From Candidatus Dormiibacterota bacterium (lineage in GTDB: Bacteria; Chloroflexota; Dormibacteria; Dormibacterales; Dormibacteraceae): a stretch of 64,000 nucleotides of DNA. A program made the position numbers and the translations under genes. Each line of letters opens with the position of its first letter. The first letter of the stretch is position 1. The notes under the pieces were generated by a model that had not been told where the DNA came from, ran no database searches, and worked only from the letters and a program-made list of their open reading frames with translations. The DNA lies in assembly GCA_003139695.1 (NCBI GenBank), contig PLJM01000006.1, positions 310,001 to 374,000 on the forward strand, given 5' to 3'. Positions 33,474 to 42,121 of the stretch are shown here, in pieces.

Positions 33474-35855
33474 CTAACCCGCGGCGAGCAGCCGGAACAC
33501 GACGATTCCGAACAGCGCGCACGCCGGCAGGACCAGGCCTAGGAACAAGGACCAGTAGGCTGACCATGCTTCGCGCAGACGGTCAAGCCTCCGACCTGAA
33601 CCGAAAACCAGCGACCAGTAGATCGGCAGCGCGGCCCCGGTGTTAAGGGCGAGGGCGAGTAGCGCGATACCGCCGGCGACTACCAGCCATGGTTGCAGAG
33701 GCGTGGCTCCGCCAAAACCCAGCTGGATTCCCCATACCGCCGATGCGGCGATCAGGCCGAGCAATGCCGGCACCCCGAGCAGGAAGAAGGCAGCGAAGCT
33801 GACGATCACCAACGCGAGCATCAAGGCCAGCATCGCCACGATTCCTGCCAGGGCGGCAGCGGCCACTGTCACGCCGCTCGCGGCTGTAGCGTTGTTCGAC
33901 AGCAGGGTCGTGTCGAAAGGCGCGGGATCCACAGACGCCGACGTGGCGGTCGACTGAACGTCGGACCACGAGTGCCAGTGCGCGCTGGAGGAGACACTCG
34001 CCGCGATCCCGGCGGGTGCCAGCGCCAGCAATAGCCCGGCAGCGATGGCCGCGGCGTTGCGGCGTATCAATGCGACCGGCAGCCACACTCGTCGCTTTCG
34101 CGTGCGCCCGAGGCCCGTCTCCATGAGGCGCTCCCTGTCGAACGTGGTCCCACACAGGACGGTCAACGCAAAGCACGCGGTAATCGGCAGCAGCAATGAG
34201 GCAGGCGCAAGTGGTGAGCGAAAAACGAAAAGCGCCAGTGGAAGGTCTGCCACCGCCGCGGACACTGGTGATAGCAGGAAGGACCATGCGCCACCGGCCG
34301 CACCTTCGCGTGGAAAGAGCATGAACCCGAGCATTCTTCCCATCGCGGCCCAGTACGCGGTCACTGCCGCGACGAAGGCGAAGATGGGCAACAGGTCCCA
34401 TGGCGCGCTCTGTCCGAACAGCGTCAGCAGCGTCATGCCGGCGGCCATCCAGAACGTGACCCACACGGTGCTGACCACCGCGCCGGGCAGCACCTCGAGC
34501 CAGATGAGCGACGGATCGTCGACGGGGGTGTACAGCAAGACCTCGAGGGACGATTGCGCCTTCTCCCACCAGATCCCGATCGAGCTCTTGATGGATTCGA
34601 GGAGCGCGAACGACATGAAGAACAGCGGCAGGAGCAGGCCGGCCTGGAGCGCGGTTCCACCGGCGAAACGTTCGGCCACCTGGCCGGCCACTCCAGGCAG
34701 CTGCCCGAAAAGTGAGGTGCCGGCGACAAGGAGGAGCACGAAAGCGTTGAGGTACATGACCCAGCTCAAGTCCCCCCGGCGCCACCAGGAGCTCACGTAG
34801 AACGGCAGCGAGTGGCGCAGCAGGTTGCCCTGCGAGCGGAGCGACGCGAACATTCGAGGAGCGCCGATCCCGGAGACCGCGGTCGGTGCGGGCATTGGCG
34901 TAGTTGAAGGCGAGATGGGCTCGGCCATCGCCTTGAGGTAGACCGACTCGAGGCTCGTCTGCTCCTCTTCGAGCTCGTGGAACGGCGCGCCCTGGCTGGA
35001 AAGGCGCCGCTGAAGCTCGGCGGCGAAGGCCGCGCGGTCTGCGACCGAGGACTGCCACGGCAACGTGTACGTCAGTCGGTCGCCGGCGAGGTGGTGCTCC
35101 ACTGTGTGCTCGCTGAGCCACCCGTTAAGCGTCTCGGGGTCGGCGACGGGCTTGCTCAGGTGGGCTGACAGCCGTCTACCTTTCGCCGCCTCCTGTCGCA
35201 AATCCTCGAGCGTGCCTCGGGTCACGATGACGCCTTTGCGCATGATCGCGATGCGGTCGGCCATCAACTCCGCCTCACTCAACACATGTGTGGTCACGAT
35301 GAGCGCGGCGCCTCGCGTTTTCTGCTCCGCAAGGTAGTGGCGCATGTCGGCCGCCGCAACGGGATCGAGGCCGGCCGTTGGCTCGTCGCAGAAGATCCAG
35401 TCGGGCTCGTGGAGCGTCGCCCTGATCAGCGCCACCTTCTGCGCCATCCCACGCGAGTAGGCCGCGAGCACGGTGTCAGCGCGATCGGATAGCTCGAAAC
35501 GCTCAAGCAGATCAGCGATCTTCTTCCGGCGCTCAGCTTGCGGGACACCGTAGAGGTAGCCGAAGTGATCGAGGTACTCAGGCGCGGTGTTTCGCCCATA
35601 CAACCGCGCCTGGTCGGGCACGACCCCGAGGCGCGCGCGCACCTCGTCCAGCTTCTCAGGCAGACGAAGGCCGTCCAGCTCGATCAAGCCGGCGTCCGGC
35701 CGGAGGATGCCACCGAGACAGCGCAAAGTGGTCGACTTGCCGGCTCCGTTTTGACCGAGCAGCACGAGCAGCTCGCCCCGTTCGACGCGGAGGTCGACAC
35801 CGTCGACGGCACGCACGTCACCGAAGCTCTTGCGGAGGCCCTCGACGCGAATCAC
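33474..35855 (-). CDS. ABC exporter: ATPase fused to ABC-2 type permease
   Basis: In this 793-residue single polypeptide, residues 1 to about 310 are an ATPase with Walker A GQNGAGKST, signature YSRGMAQKVAL (a variant of LSGGQ common in ABC-2 ATPases), Walker B WIFCDEPTAGLDP and the switch TTHVLSEAE. Residues about 345-790 hold a permease with some ten to twelve hydrophobic segments. ATPase and permease are usually separate in this class. The start is GTG with a TAGGAT box 6 nt upstream (35862-35867). The substrate is unknown. Confidence 0.9.
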   Translation of the reverse strand: MIRVEGLRKSFGDVRAVDGVDLRVERGELLVLLGQNGAGKSTTLRCLGGILRPDAGLIELDGLRLPEKLDEVRARLGVVPDQARLYGRNTAPEYLDHFGYLYGVPQAERRKKIADLLERFELSDRADTVLAAYSRGMAQKVALIRATLHEPDWIFCDEPTAGLDPVAAADMRHYLAEQKTRGAALIVTTHVLSEAELMADRIAIMRKGVIVTRGTLEDLRQEAAKGRRLSAHLSKPVADPETLNGWLSEHTVEHHLAGDRLTYTLPWQSSVADRAAFAAELQRRLSSQGAPFHELEEEQTSLESVYLKAMAEPISPSTTPMPAPTAVSGIGAPRMFASLRSQGNLLRHSLPFYVSSWWRRGDLSWVMYLNAFVLLLVAGTSLFGQLPGVAGQVAERFAGGTALQAGLLLPLFFMSFALLESIKSSIGIWWEKAQSSLEVLLYTPVDDPSLIWLEVLPGAVVSTVWVTFWMAAGMTLLTLFGQSAPWDLLPIFAFVAAVTAYWAAMGRMLGFMLFPREGAAGGAWSFLLSPVSAAVADLPLALFVFRSPLAPASLLLPITACFALTVLCGTTFDRERLMETGLGRTRKRRVWLPVALIRRNAAAIAAGLLLALAPAGIAASVSSSAHWHSWSDVQSTATSASVDPAPFDTTLLSNNATAASGVTVAAAALAGIVAMLALMLALVIVSFAAFFLLGVPALLGLIAASAVWGIQLGFGGATPLQPWLVVAGGIALLALALNTGAALPIYWSLVFGSGRRLDRLREAWSAYWSLFLGLVLPACALFGIVVFRLLAAG

Positions 35856-35928
35856 GTTCCGATCCTACTGGTGCGTCGTGCAGGCAGTTTGCAGGTTAGG
35901 TGGAAAAGTTAGATTCTTTCGAAGGAGT

Positions 35929-36534
35929 TCACGACAGCGCGTCGACGGCGGGTTTGACGCGGCTCATCACCTTGTGATGTACGGCTTCCCTTGGTTCGCT
36001 CGCGTCGAGCCGCGTGATCCGCTCCGGCTCTGCCCCGGCGAGCCGCTCATATTCCGCAGCCACCCGGTTGTGGAACTCGATCGACTCGCGCTCGACCCGG
36101 TCGGCGCTCTTGCCCGCGCTCAGCTGACGCTCCCGACCTTTGTGCACCGGAAGGGAGAGCAGAAACGTCATGTCCGGACGAGGAAACGTGGCGGGCCAGC
36201 TCACCGGGACACCGCGTCCGCCACCCTGATAGGCAAGGGTCGAGTCGTGGTAGCGGTCGGCGATGACGATCCGGCCGAGCGCCAGCGCCGGGGTTATCAG
36301 CTCATGGAGGAGCTGCCGTCGCGCGGCCATGAAGAGGTACATCTCAGCCTCGCCGTCGAGCTCCATCCCGCTGTTCAGAACCACTTCGCGCAGCCGCTCA
36401 CCGAGCTCGGTCCCCCCAGGTTCGCGAACCATGAGCGGCTGCCGGGAGGAGAGCTTCTGGCCCAGCAGCTCGACCTGCGTCGTCTTGCCCGAGCCCTCAG
36501 TGCCCTCGAAAGTGATGAAGAGGCCGCGTGCCAC
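35929..36534 (-). CDS. tmk: Thymidylate kinase
   Basis: This enzyme phosphorylates dTMP to dTDP. The 201-residue protein has the P-loop FEGTEGSGKTTQ, the substrate motif REPGGTELGERLR, and DRYHDSTLAYQGGGRG. The overall length is normal. It is the last gene of the pdxS-pdxT-GNAT-R3H-tmk run; its start overlaps the stop of the R3H-ATPase gene by one base. Confidence 0.95.
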   Translation of the reverse strand: MARGLFITFEGTEGSGKTTQVELLGQKLSSRQPLMVREPGGTELGERLREVVLNSGMELDGEAEMYLFMAARRQLLHELITPALALGRIVIADRYHDSTLAYQGGGRGVPVSWPATFPRPDMTFLLSLPVHKGRERQLSAGKSADRVERESIEFHNRVAAEYERLAGAEPERITRLDASEPREAVHHKVMSRVKPAVDALS

Positions 36535-38075
36535 TACAAATGCGCGGCTTCTTCGGGTGCCGGGGTTATGCGGAGGTGACGCTGCGGCTCTTTGCCAGTG
36601 CTGCGGGCAGAGAGCTCGTTTTCGGAAACCAGCTGGTGCTGCAGGCGGCGAAGGTATGCGTTCTGGGGCGAGATCTCGACGGGTCGCAGAGTGGTCTTCA
36701 CAGCCTTGATCGCGGCGGCGGCCTCCGCAAGCGCGTTGGAGGTGGCGTCATCCCTCTTGTCGACGCCGTAGATACGAGCCAACGCATCGCGAACCTGGGT
36801 GGCGGAATTGCTTTTAAGAATGTGGATGGGCAAACCGCGACTCTCCGCCTGGCGAAGGCTGTCCGGCCGGCGCCGGTAGTGGTTCTTCAAGGTGAGCACC
36901 GCACTCGCACCGTCGAGGTTGCCCAGCACCCGCACCGGCAGGTCGAGATCACGGATGGATTGCTCGACGTGATGCCGGCTTACGCCGTAGGGAAAGATCC
37001 CCAGCGGCTTGGACGCGGACGGGGCAGGAGGCTCCGGTGTCACCACATTCGGGGCATCGACGTTCGAGATGACCCTGCCTTCGCGCGTTCGCATTCGGAT
37101 CTTTGGACTCAGCAGAGGGCCTCGAAGGGCGGTGTCGACGACCTCCGCCAGCGGCATGTGGATGGCGACGCGGTCGCGATCCTGGATCTCCACCAAAACG
37201 TCGAAGGTCGGCGGCGCCTTACGCTCGAGCACCGACTTCTGCGTCCCGCGACGGCGGGCCTCTTCGTCGGACAGCGTGACGCTCTGGATGCCGCCGAGCA
37301 GGTCGTTCAAGGTCGGGTTGACGAGAAGGTTCTCCAGGGTCTGGCCGTGCGCGGTGGCGATCAGCTGGACGCCGCGCTCGGCAATGGTCCGTGCCGCGGA
37401 AGCCTCGAGCTCCGTACCGATCTCGTCGATGACGATCACCTCGGGCATGTGGTTCTCGACGGCCTCGATCATCACCGCGTGCTGCAGCATCGGAGTTTTC
37501 ACCTGCATGCGACGGGCGCGGCCGATACCGGGGTGTGGGATGTCGCCGTCGCCGCCTATCTCGTTCGACGTATCGACGATCACCACGCGTTTGCGCAGCT
37601 CGTCGGCGAGCAGCCTCGCGCACTCGCGCAGCATCGTGGTCTTGCCGATGCCAGGCCGCCCGAGCAGCAGGATGCTCTGGCCGCTGACGACGATGTCGCG
37701 GATGATCTCGCCGGTGCCTGTGACCGCGCGACCTACGCGCATCGTCAGGCCGGTAATTCGTCCGGAGCGGTTGCGGATGGCCGAAACGCGATGAAGGGTC
37801 CGCTCGATGCCGGCGCGGTTGTCATCGCCGAACTGGCCCACGTTGTTGGCCACGTGCTCGAGGTCGGCCGAGGTGACTGTGCGGTCGGCCAGCAAGACCT
37901 CACGACCCGGTACGCGTGCTTCTGGCTCTCGACCGAGGTCGAGAACTATCTCCAGGAGCTCTGTCGGGTCGGTCCGCTCATGAAGAGCGCGAGCGAGGTC
38001 CGTGGGCAATGCGCGTGCAAGTAGCTCGACCTCTTCGTCCCAGTTTGCGGCTCGCGGCGAAAGGTCGGGTTTCAT
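36534..38075 (-). CDS. SpoIIIAA-type AAA ATPase with R3H nucleic-acid-binding domain
   Basis: In this 513-residue protein, residues about 100-270 form a P-loop ATPase (LLLGRPGIGKTTMLRECARLL, VVIVDTSNEIGGDGD, VIVIDEIGTELEASAARTI), as in SpoIIIAA and plastid Ycf45. The C-terminal portion contains an R3H-type single-strand nucleic-acid-binding region. Its role in non-sporulating bacteria is not established. It overlaps the GNAT gene by 4 bp and tmk by 1 bp. Confidence 0.87.
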   Translation of the reverse strand: MKPDLSPRAANWDEEVELLARALPTDLARALHERTDPTELLEIVLDLGREPEARVPGREVLLADRTVTSADLEHVANNVGQFGDDNRAGIERTLHRVSAIRNRSGRITGLTMRVGRAVTGTGEIIRDIVVSGQSILLLGRPGIGKTTMLRECARLLADELRKRVVIVDTSNEIGGDGDIPHPGIGRARRMQVKTPMLQHAVMIEAVENHMPEVIVIDEIGTELEASAARTIAERGVQLIATAHGQTLENLLVNPTLNDLLGGIQSVTLSDEEARRRGTQKSVLERKAPPTFDVLVEIQDRDRVAIHMPLAEVVDTALRGPLLSPKIRMRTREGRVISNVDAPNVVTPEPPAPSASKPLGIFPYGVSRHHVEQSIRDLDLPVRVLGNLDGASAVLTLKNHYRRRPDSLRQAESRGLPIHILKSNSATQVRDALARIYGVDKRDDATSNALAEAAAAIKAVKTTLRPVEISPQNAYLRRLQHQLVSENELSARSTGKEPQRHLRITPAPEEAAHL

Positions 38076-39043
38076 CCGAAAGAGGGCACCAGTCCTTTCT
38101 CGCGCACGGGTACCCGCACCGCCAGTTCCTTGACCAAGAGAAGCTGCGTCAACAACACGCTGAACCCACGCCCGCGGAGGGCGTCGATCATGTGGGAATC
38201 ATAGTGGCGCAGGCTCGACCAGGCCGGCAGGTCTGAGTCGCCCAGCAGGGACAACCCGAGGTCTGCCAGCTCGCCCGCCAGCGCGGAGTCCGGCATCGTC
38301 ATGAAGCTGACGGTGTTCGGCCGCGGCCCGGTGCTTCGCTCGGCCTTGATCCACCCCACCAGCTCCACCTGGTCGACGACCAGCTCTTGCTTTTCCGAAC
38401 CGCGTGCGGCAAGGCGCCCTGCGGTCCACTCACCATGCAGCGCCCGCCACTCCCGGTACGTTGGCGCCTCCAGCTGCGAGACCCCCTGCGGGGTCACCTT
38501 CCTGTAGAGCTGGTAAAGAAGCCGGTGGTCTCCGCGGCGAATCGGCCGCGCTCCCTCCGGAAAATGATCTGAGCGCATCACGGGCTTGTCCGCGTAGACG
38601 ATGACCTCGGTGGCGAACTGCCGGAAACCGTGCAGCCTGAAGACCGGGAGGAGTGGGTCGCGCTCGGGAAGGCGAACGAACACCCGGCGCGCGCCTCTTT
38701 CCAACGCCTGGTTGCTCAGGTGCTCGACGAGCGCCGGGGCCACCTCCGCCGAATCCACTCCTTCCGCCACTTCCAGGTTGAGCACCTGGAGCACTGTCGC
38801 GCGCGGCAGATCGAGGCCGAGCGGCTGTCCAGATGCCTGGATGAAGCCAACCACCTTGCCACCATCTTCGGCGACGTAGATGAGCGTTTCCTGTGAAAGC
38901 GGAAGGAGCGCCGAAAGCGTGGAGCTGAGGACGGTCCAGAGCCTTGCCGCCGGCGGCTCTGCTTCGGTCAGCCGTGTGTCCGAAGACCTGTGCAGCTCTT
39001 CAATGCGCGCGAGATCCAGCAAGCCGGCAGTGCGGATTTTCAT
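38072..39043 (-). CDS. GNAT-fold acetyltransferase-like protein
   Basis: The 323-residue protein begins like a GNAT domain (MKIRTAGLLDLARIEELHR, ETLIYVAEDGGKVVGFIQAS) and its second half looks like another degenerate GNAT fold, giving a tandem arrangement. The acetyl-CoA loop motif (Q/R-x-x-G-x-G/A) is not clear, so activity is uncertain. It is translationally coupled to pdxT (ATGA overlap) and the R3H-ATPase gene. Confidence 0.72.
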   Translation of the reverse strand: MKIRTAGLLDLARIEELHRSSDTRLTEAEPPAARLWTVLSSTLSALLPLSQETLIYVAEDGGKVVGFIQASGQPLGLDLPRATVLQVLNLEVAEGVDSAEVAPALVEHLSNQALERGARRVFVRLPERDPLLPVFRLHGFRQFATEVIVYADKPVMRSDHFPEGARPIRRGDHRLLYQLYRKVTPQGVSQLEAPTYREWRALHGEWTAGRLAARGSEKQELVVDQVELVGWIKAERSTGPRPNTVSFMTMPDSALAGELADLGLSLLGDSDLPAWSSLRHYDSHMIDALRGRGFSVLLTQLLLVKELAVRVPVREKGLVPSFG

Positions 39044-39618
39044 GAAATGACCTTTGCCGTTGTCTTGAGAAACAGCCGGTGGAGGCGCAGATCCTTCGTC
39101 AGCTCCGGATGAAAGCAGAGCGCGAGAATGTTGCTCTGCCGGACCGCCACGGGGTGGCCCTCGTGGGTTGCGATCACCTCGACGTTGCCGGTGGACTCCA
39201 CCAGCGGAGAGCGAATGAAAACCGCGTGAAAGGGCTTGCCTTCAAGGCCGGCAACGTCGATGTCCGCCTCAAAGCTGTCCACCTGGCGTCCATAACCATT
39301 GCGCCTGACCGCGATGTCCAGCAGACCCAGGCCGGCCTGGTCGCGCATCCCATCGGACACTTCGCGAGCCAGCACGATCATGCCGGCGCAAGTTGCCAGT
39401 GTGGGCAGGCCCGCATCGATCGCACCCCGGAGCGGACCTAAGAGGCCGACGCGCTCCATGAGCATGGTCATCGTCGTGCTTTCCCCACCGGGGAGGACGA
39501 TGCCGTCAAGGGCGACGAGATCGTCTACCGACCGGACTATCCGGGTCTTCGCGCCCGACGCCTCGAGGGCACGGATGTGCTCGGCAAAGGCACCTTGAAT
39601 AGCGAGGACCCCAATCAG
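39040..39618 (-). CDS. pdxT: Pyridoxal 5'-phosphate synthase glutaminase subunit
   Basis: This class I glutaminase supplies ammonia to PdxS. The motifs are IGVLAIQGAFAEHI, LPGGESTTM, catalytic cysteine in LATCAGMIVLA, and the His/Glu pair in ALCFHPELT. From the CTG at 39618, which has GGAGGG 7 nt upstream, the protein is 192 residues, the usual size. The longer track ORF reads through intergenic hairpins and pdxS sequence and is rejected. A CTG start is unusual but best supported. Confidence 0.9.
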   Translation of the reverse strand: MIGVLAIQGAFAEHIRALEASGAKTRIVRSVDDLVALDGIVLPGGESTTMTMLMERVGLLGPLRGAIDAGLPTLATCAGMIVLAREVSDGMRDQAGLGLLDIAVRRNGYGRQVDSFEADIDVAGLEGKPFHAVFIRSPLVESTGNVEVIATHEGHPVAVRQSNILALCFHPELTKDLRLHRLFLKTTAKVIS

Positions 39619-39626
39619 GGGTCGAC

Positions 39627-39690
39627 CCTCCCTACGCCTTGCGTGGGGAGGTCCCGCCTTCCTTTGGGGCCCTCGCGCCGCAGGCGTGAG
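39627..39690. repeat. Double-hairpin intergenic element B
   Basis: An 11-bp stem CCTCCCTACGC-CTT-GCGTGGGGAGG with one G.T pair (39627-39651) is followed by CTCGCGCC-GCA-GGCGTGAG (39672-39690) and a GGGGGAGGGG run. It fills the pdxS-pdxT gap. It shares its architecture with elements A (11688) and C (40669). Confidence 0.65.
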
Positions 39691-39709
39691 AGTAGCTCGG
39701 GGGAGGGGA

Positions 39710-40615
39710 CTACCAGCCTCTGGCAGCGAGCAGCTCTTCCTTCGGGATGGCAGGAATCTCGAGACCGTGCATCGCCTTCCCAAGGCCGGCGGAGACTTCG
39801 GCCAGGACCTCTGGCTTATCGAAGTAGGTGGTCGCGGCAACGATCGCTTTGGCCATCTTCAAGGGCTCCTCCGACTTGAAGATGCCCGAGCCGACGAAGA
39901 CTCCATCCACCCCAAGCTGCATCATCAGCGCGGCGTCGGCTGGGGTCGCAATCCCGCCGGCGGCGAAGTTGACGACAGGCAGCCGGCCGAGCTTCTGGCA
40001 TTCCACCAGCAGCTCCAGCGGCGCGCCCAGAAGCTTGGCCTCGTGGACAAGCTCTGCCTTGTTCATGCCCTGCAGCTTGCGGATGCCGGCGTTCACCGCG
40101 CGAGCATGGCGTACCGCCTCGACGACGTTGCCAGTTCCGGCTTCGCCCTTGGTCCGGATCATCGCGGCGCCTTCGGCGATGCGGCGCAAGGCCTCTCCCA
40201 GATCGCGGCAGCCGCAGACGAAGGGAACCTTGAACGGGTGCTTGTCGATGTGGAACTCCTCGTCTGCCGGGGTGAGCACCTCGGATTCATCGATGTAGTC
40301 GATGCCGAGCTCCTCGAGAATCTGCGCCTCGACGAAGTGGCCGATGCGGCACTTCGCCATCACCGGGATCGTGACCGCCTCCATGATCGATCGGATCAGC
40401 GTCGGGTCGGACATCCGGGCCACGCCGCCTTCCTTCCTGATGTCAGCCGGGACACGCTCCAGAGCCATCACGGCGCAGGCGCCCGAGTCCTGGGCGATCT
40501 TGGCGTGCTCGGCCGTGACGACGTCCATGATCACGCCACCCTTGAGCATCTGGGCGAGACCGGCTTTGACCTTGAAGGAACCCTTTACGACCTTGTACCC
40601 GTTGCTTTCAGCCAC
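39710..40615 (-). CDS. pdxS: Pyridoxal 5'-phosphate synthase lyase subunit
   Basis: PdxS makes PLP from ribose-5-phosphate, glyceraldehyde-3-phosphate and glutamine-derived ammonia. The 301-residue TIM barrel has the active-site lysines in [20 protein letters not shown] and [11 protein letters not shown], plus [13 protein letters not shown] and [17 protein letters not shown]. The start is GTG with a TAGAAT box 6 nt upstream (40622-40627), so this run of five genes probably has its own leaderless promoter. Confidence 0.96.
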   Translation of the reverse strand: MAESNGYKVVKGSFKVKAGLAQMLKGGVIMDVVTAEHAKIAQDSGACAVMALERVPADIRKEGGVARMSDPTLIRSIMEAVTIPVMAKCRIGHFVEAQILEELGIDYIDESEVLTPADEEFHIDKHPFKVPFVCGCRDLGEALRRIAEGAAMIRTKGEAGTGNVVEAVRHARAVNAGIRKLQGMNKAELVHEAKLLGAPLELLVECQKLGRLPVVNFAAGGIATPADAALMMQLGVDGVFVGSGIFKSEEPLKMAKAIVAATTYFDKPEVLAEVSAGLGKAMHGLEIPAIPKEELLAARGW

Positions 40616-40668
40616 AACCGAATTCTACGCGCGCCTCCTCTCCACCCACCTCGAGGTAGCGCCGTTGG

Positions 40669-40720
40669 CCTCCCCACCCGCTGGGGAGGGTGGCCCAGCC
40701 GGCCGAGCGGGCTCGGCCGG
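40669..40720. repeat. Double-hairpin intergenic element C
   Basis: The hairpin CCTCCCC-ACCCGCT-GGGGAGG (40669-40689) is followed by CCGGCCGAG-CGGG-CTCGGCCGG (40699-40720) and GGAGGGG. It lies between the end of the 186-residue SHOCT-like gene and the pdxS promoter. The first stem is identical to that of element A; only the loop differs. Confidence 0.7.
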
Positions 40721-40769
40721 GAGGGGACCGTACAACAAGGCACACCCCAGGTGACCTACCCGGACGCGA

Positions 40770-41330
40770 CTAGAGCCGCTCCAAAACCAGCGTTCGCTTC
40801 GATGCGTACTCGTTGTCGGACAGCAGGCCATCCCTGTGCAGCCGCGTGAGCATGTCCATCTCCTCGAGCACGTCCAGCAACGGAGCCATGGTGCGCCGCG
40901 CGAGGTAAGCCTCGGACGCGGTGCCGGCCTCCTCCCCCCTGGCGTCGAACTCGCGGATGAAGAACAGCGCCTTGACCGCCGAGAAAGGGATCCCGAGCTT
41001 GCGCACCGGACTGTCCGCCTGCTCGGCGTGCAGGTGCAACACGACGCCGTAGCGGTGCCTCTCCAGCGTCCCGTCAAGGTGGCCCCGCAGGACCTCCCCA
41101 TCCAGGAACCTGATCGCCACCTTCCGGGTGGGCGTCTCGGACGCCAGATCCGGATCGCGTGCCAGTTCGACCCACTTCACAGCGGTGAGGGGGATCCAGG
41201 CCGTCTCGTTGTTGTCCAAGCCGCCGGCATCGTCGACCTCCACGAGGAAGTCAGGCTCGTCGAAATCGAGGTCGCGCGCGACCCCCTCGAGAGTCTCATC
41301 GTCGAAAAAGCGAACGACTACCTTGGCCAT
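40770..41330 (-). CDS. Tandem-repeat protein with C-terminal SHOCT-like motif
   Basis: From the internal ATG (MAKVVVRFFDD) the protein has 186 residues. Two similar modules, KVVVRFFDDETLEGVARDL and KVAIRFLDGEVLRGHLDG, each run to a 'IP...AVK' strand (TAWIPLTAVKWVEL and LGIPFSAVKALFFI). They look like a duplicated small beta domain of the PilZ-like or DUF6982 sort. The C-terminus (LTRLHRDGLLSDNEYASKRTLVL) resembles the SHOCT oligomerisation motif. The gene directly follows the ECF sigma factor gene; its function is unknown. Confidence 0.75.
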   Translation of the reverse strand: MAKVVVRFFDDETLEGVARDLDFDEPDFLVEVDDAGGLDNNETAWIPLTAVKWVELARDPDLASETPTRKVAIRFLDGEVLRGHLDGTLERHRYGVVLHLHAEQADSPVRKLGIPFSAVKALFFIREFDARGEEAGTASEAYLARRTMAPLLDVLEEMDMLTRLHRDGLLSDNEYASKRTLVLERL

Positions 41331-41353
41331 CTCTTTACCTACTCTACTAACCC

Positions 41354-42121
41354 TCATTTGACCGGAGTCCTGCGAACCAGGCGTCTGCCGACCTTCCTGG
41401 CGCACTTGACGCATACCGCCAAATGCATCCGAACCGCCTCCGCCTGAGTGCGCCTTAGCTTCCCGGCGAGGTATGGGGCCAGGAGCGGCACCGCCTCGTC
41501 ATGGGTCAGCGCGCCCTCCCCCTCCGCCGATATGAACTCCTCCTTGAACCGCAAGCGCGCCCGGTAGAGCAAAGTCTCGACCGCGCTCTCTGACATCTTG
41601 AGGGACCTGGCGATCTGGCGGTAGCTCAGATCTTGCAGCTCGCGCAAGGTCAGCACCAGCCGGTACTTCTCAGGCAGCCGTTGTGACACGGCCCAGACCT
41701 GACGGCGCAGCTCGTTCGACTCCTGGACCTGGACCGGGTCGAAGCTGCGAGAAGTCGACGGAAGTCCTGACAGCAGGTCCGCATCGTCGTCGTCGCCACT
41801 GTCGGCCCTCAGGTCTCGCTGCCGGCGCCGCAGCTCGTCGAAACAGAGGTTGCGAGCCACGGTATGCACCCAGCCGCCAAAGTTGAACGAGTCGTCAACG
41901 CGGTCCATCATTCGGAGCGCCTTCATAAAGGTCTCCTGGGCTATGTCCTCGGCCAGCAACGCATCCCCCAGCTTTCGACGCACCAGCCGGTAGATCGAAG
42001 CCACGTACCGCCGGTGGAGCTCCTCGAAGGCGTGGATGTCTCCGGTTCGATAGGCCTTTACGAGATCGACGTCCGAGGGCTCGATGCCCTCCTTGGACGT
42101 GCTTTCAGCTTCGTCGGTCAC
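41354..42121 (-). CDS. ECF sigma factor with C-terminal zinc-finger (ZAS-like) extension
   Basis: This 255-residue protein has sigma region 2 at about residues 25-100 (DIAQETFMKALRMM) and region 4 at about 140-200 (LRELQDLSYRQIARSLKMSESAVETLLYRARLRFKEEF). A further 55 residues contain H-x3-C-x2-C (HLAVCVKC), the pattern of zinc-binding anti-sigma domains. Fusion of such a domain to the sigma factor would allow self-control; there is no separate anti-sigma gene next to it. It overlaps the glycerate kinase gene by 17 bp. Confidence 0.9.
   Translation of the reverse strand: MTDEAESTSKEGIEPSDVDLVKAYRTGDIHAFEELHRRYVASIYRLVRRKLGDALLAEDIAQETFMKALRMMDRVDDSFNFGGWVHTVARNLCFDELRRRQRDLRADSGDDDDADLLSGLPSTSRSFDPVQVQESNELRRQVWAVSQRLPEKYRLVLTLRELQDLSYRQIARSLKMSESAVETLLYRARLRFKEEFISAEGEGALTHDEAVPLLAPYLAGKLRRTQAEAVRMHLAVCVKCARKVGRRLVRRTPVK

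Noticed and set aside
33643-35121. 492-codon minus-strand ORF
   Set aside because: It is an alternative frame of the ABC fusion gene, rich in Arg/Ala/Gly, caused by high GC; the true frame has clear ABC motifs.
36528-38024. 498-codon plus-strand ORF
   Set aside because: It is the antisense shadow of the R3H-ATPase gene, with no recognisable domain.
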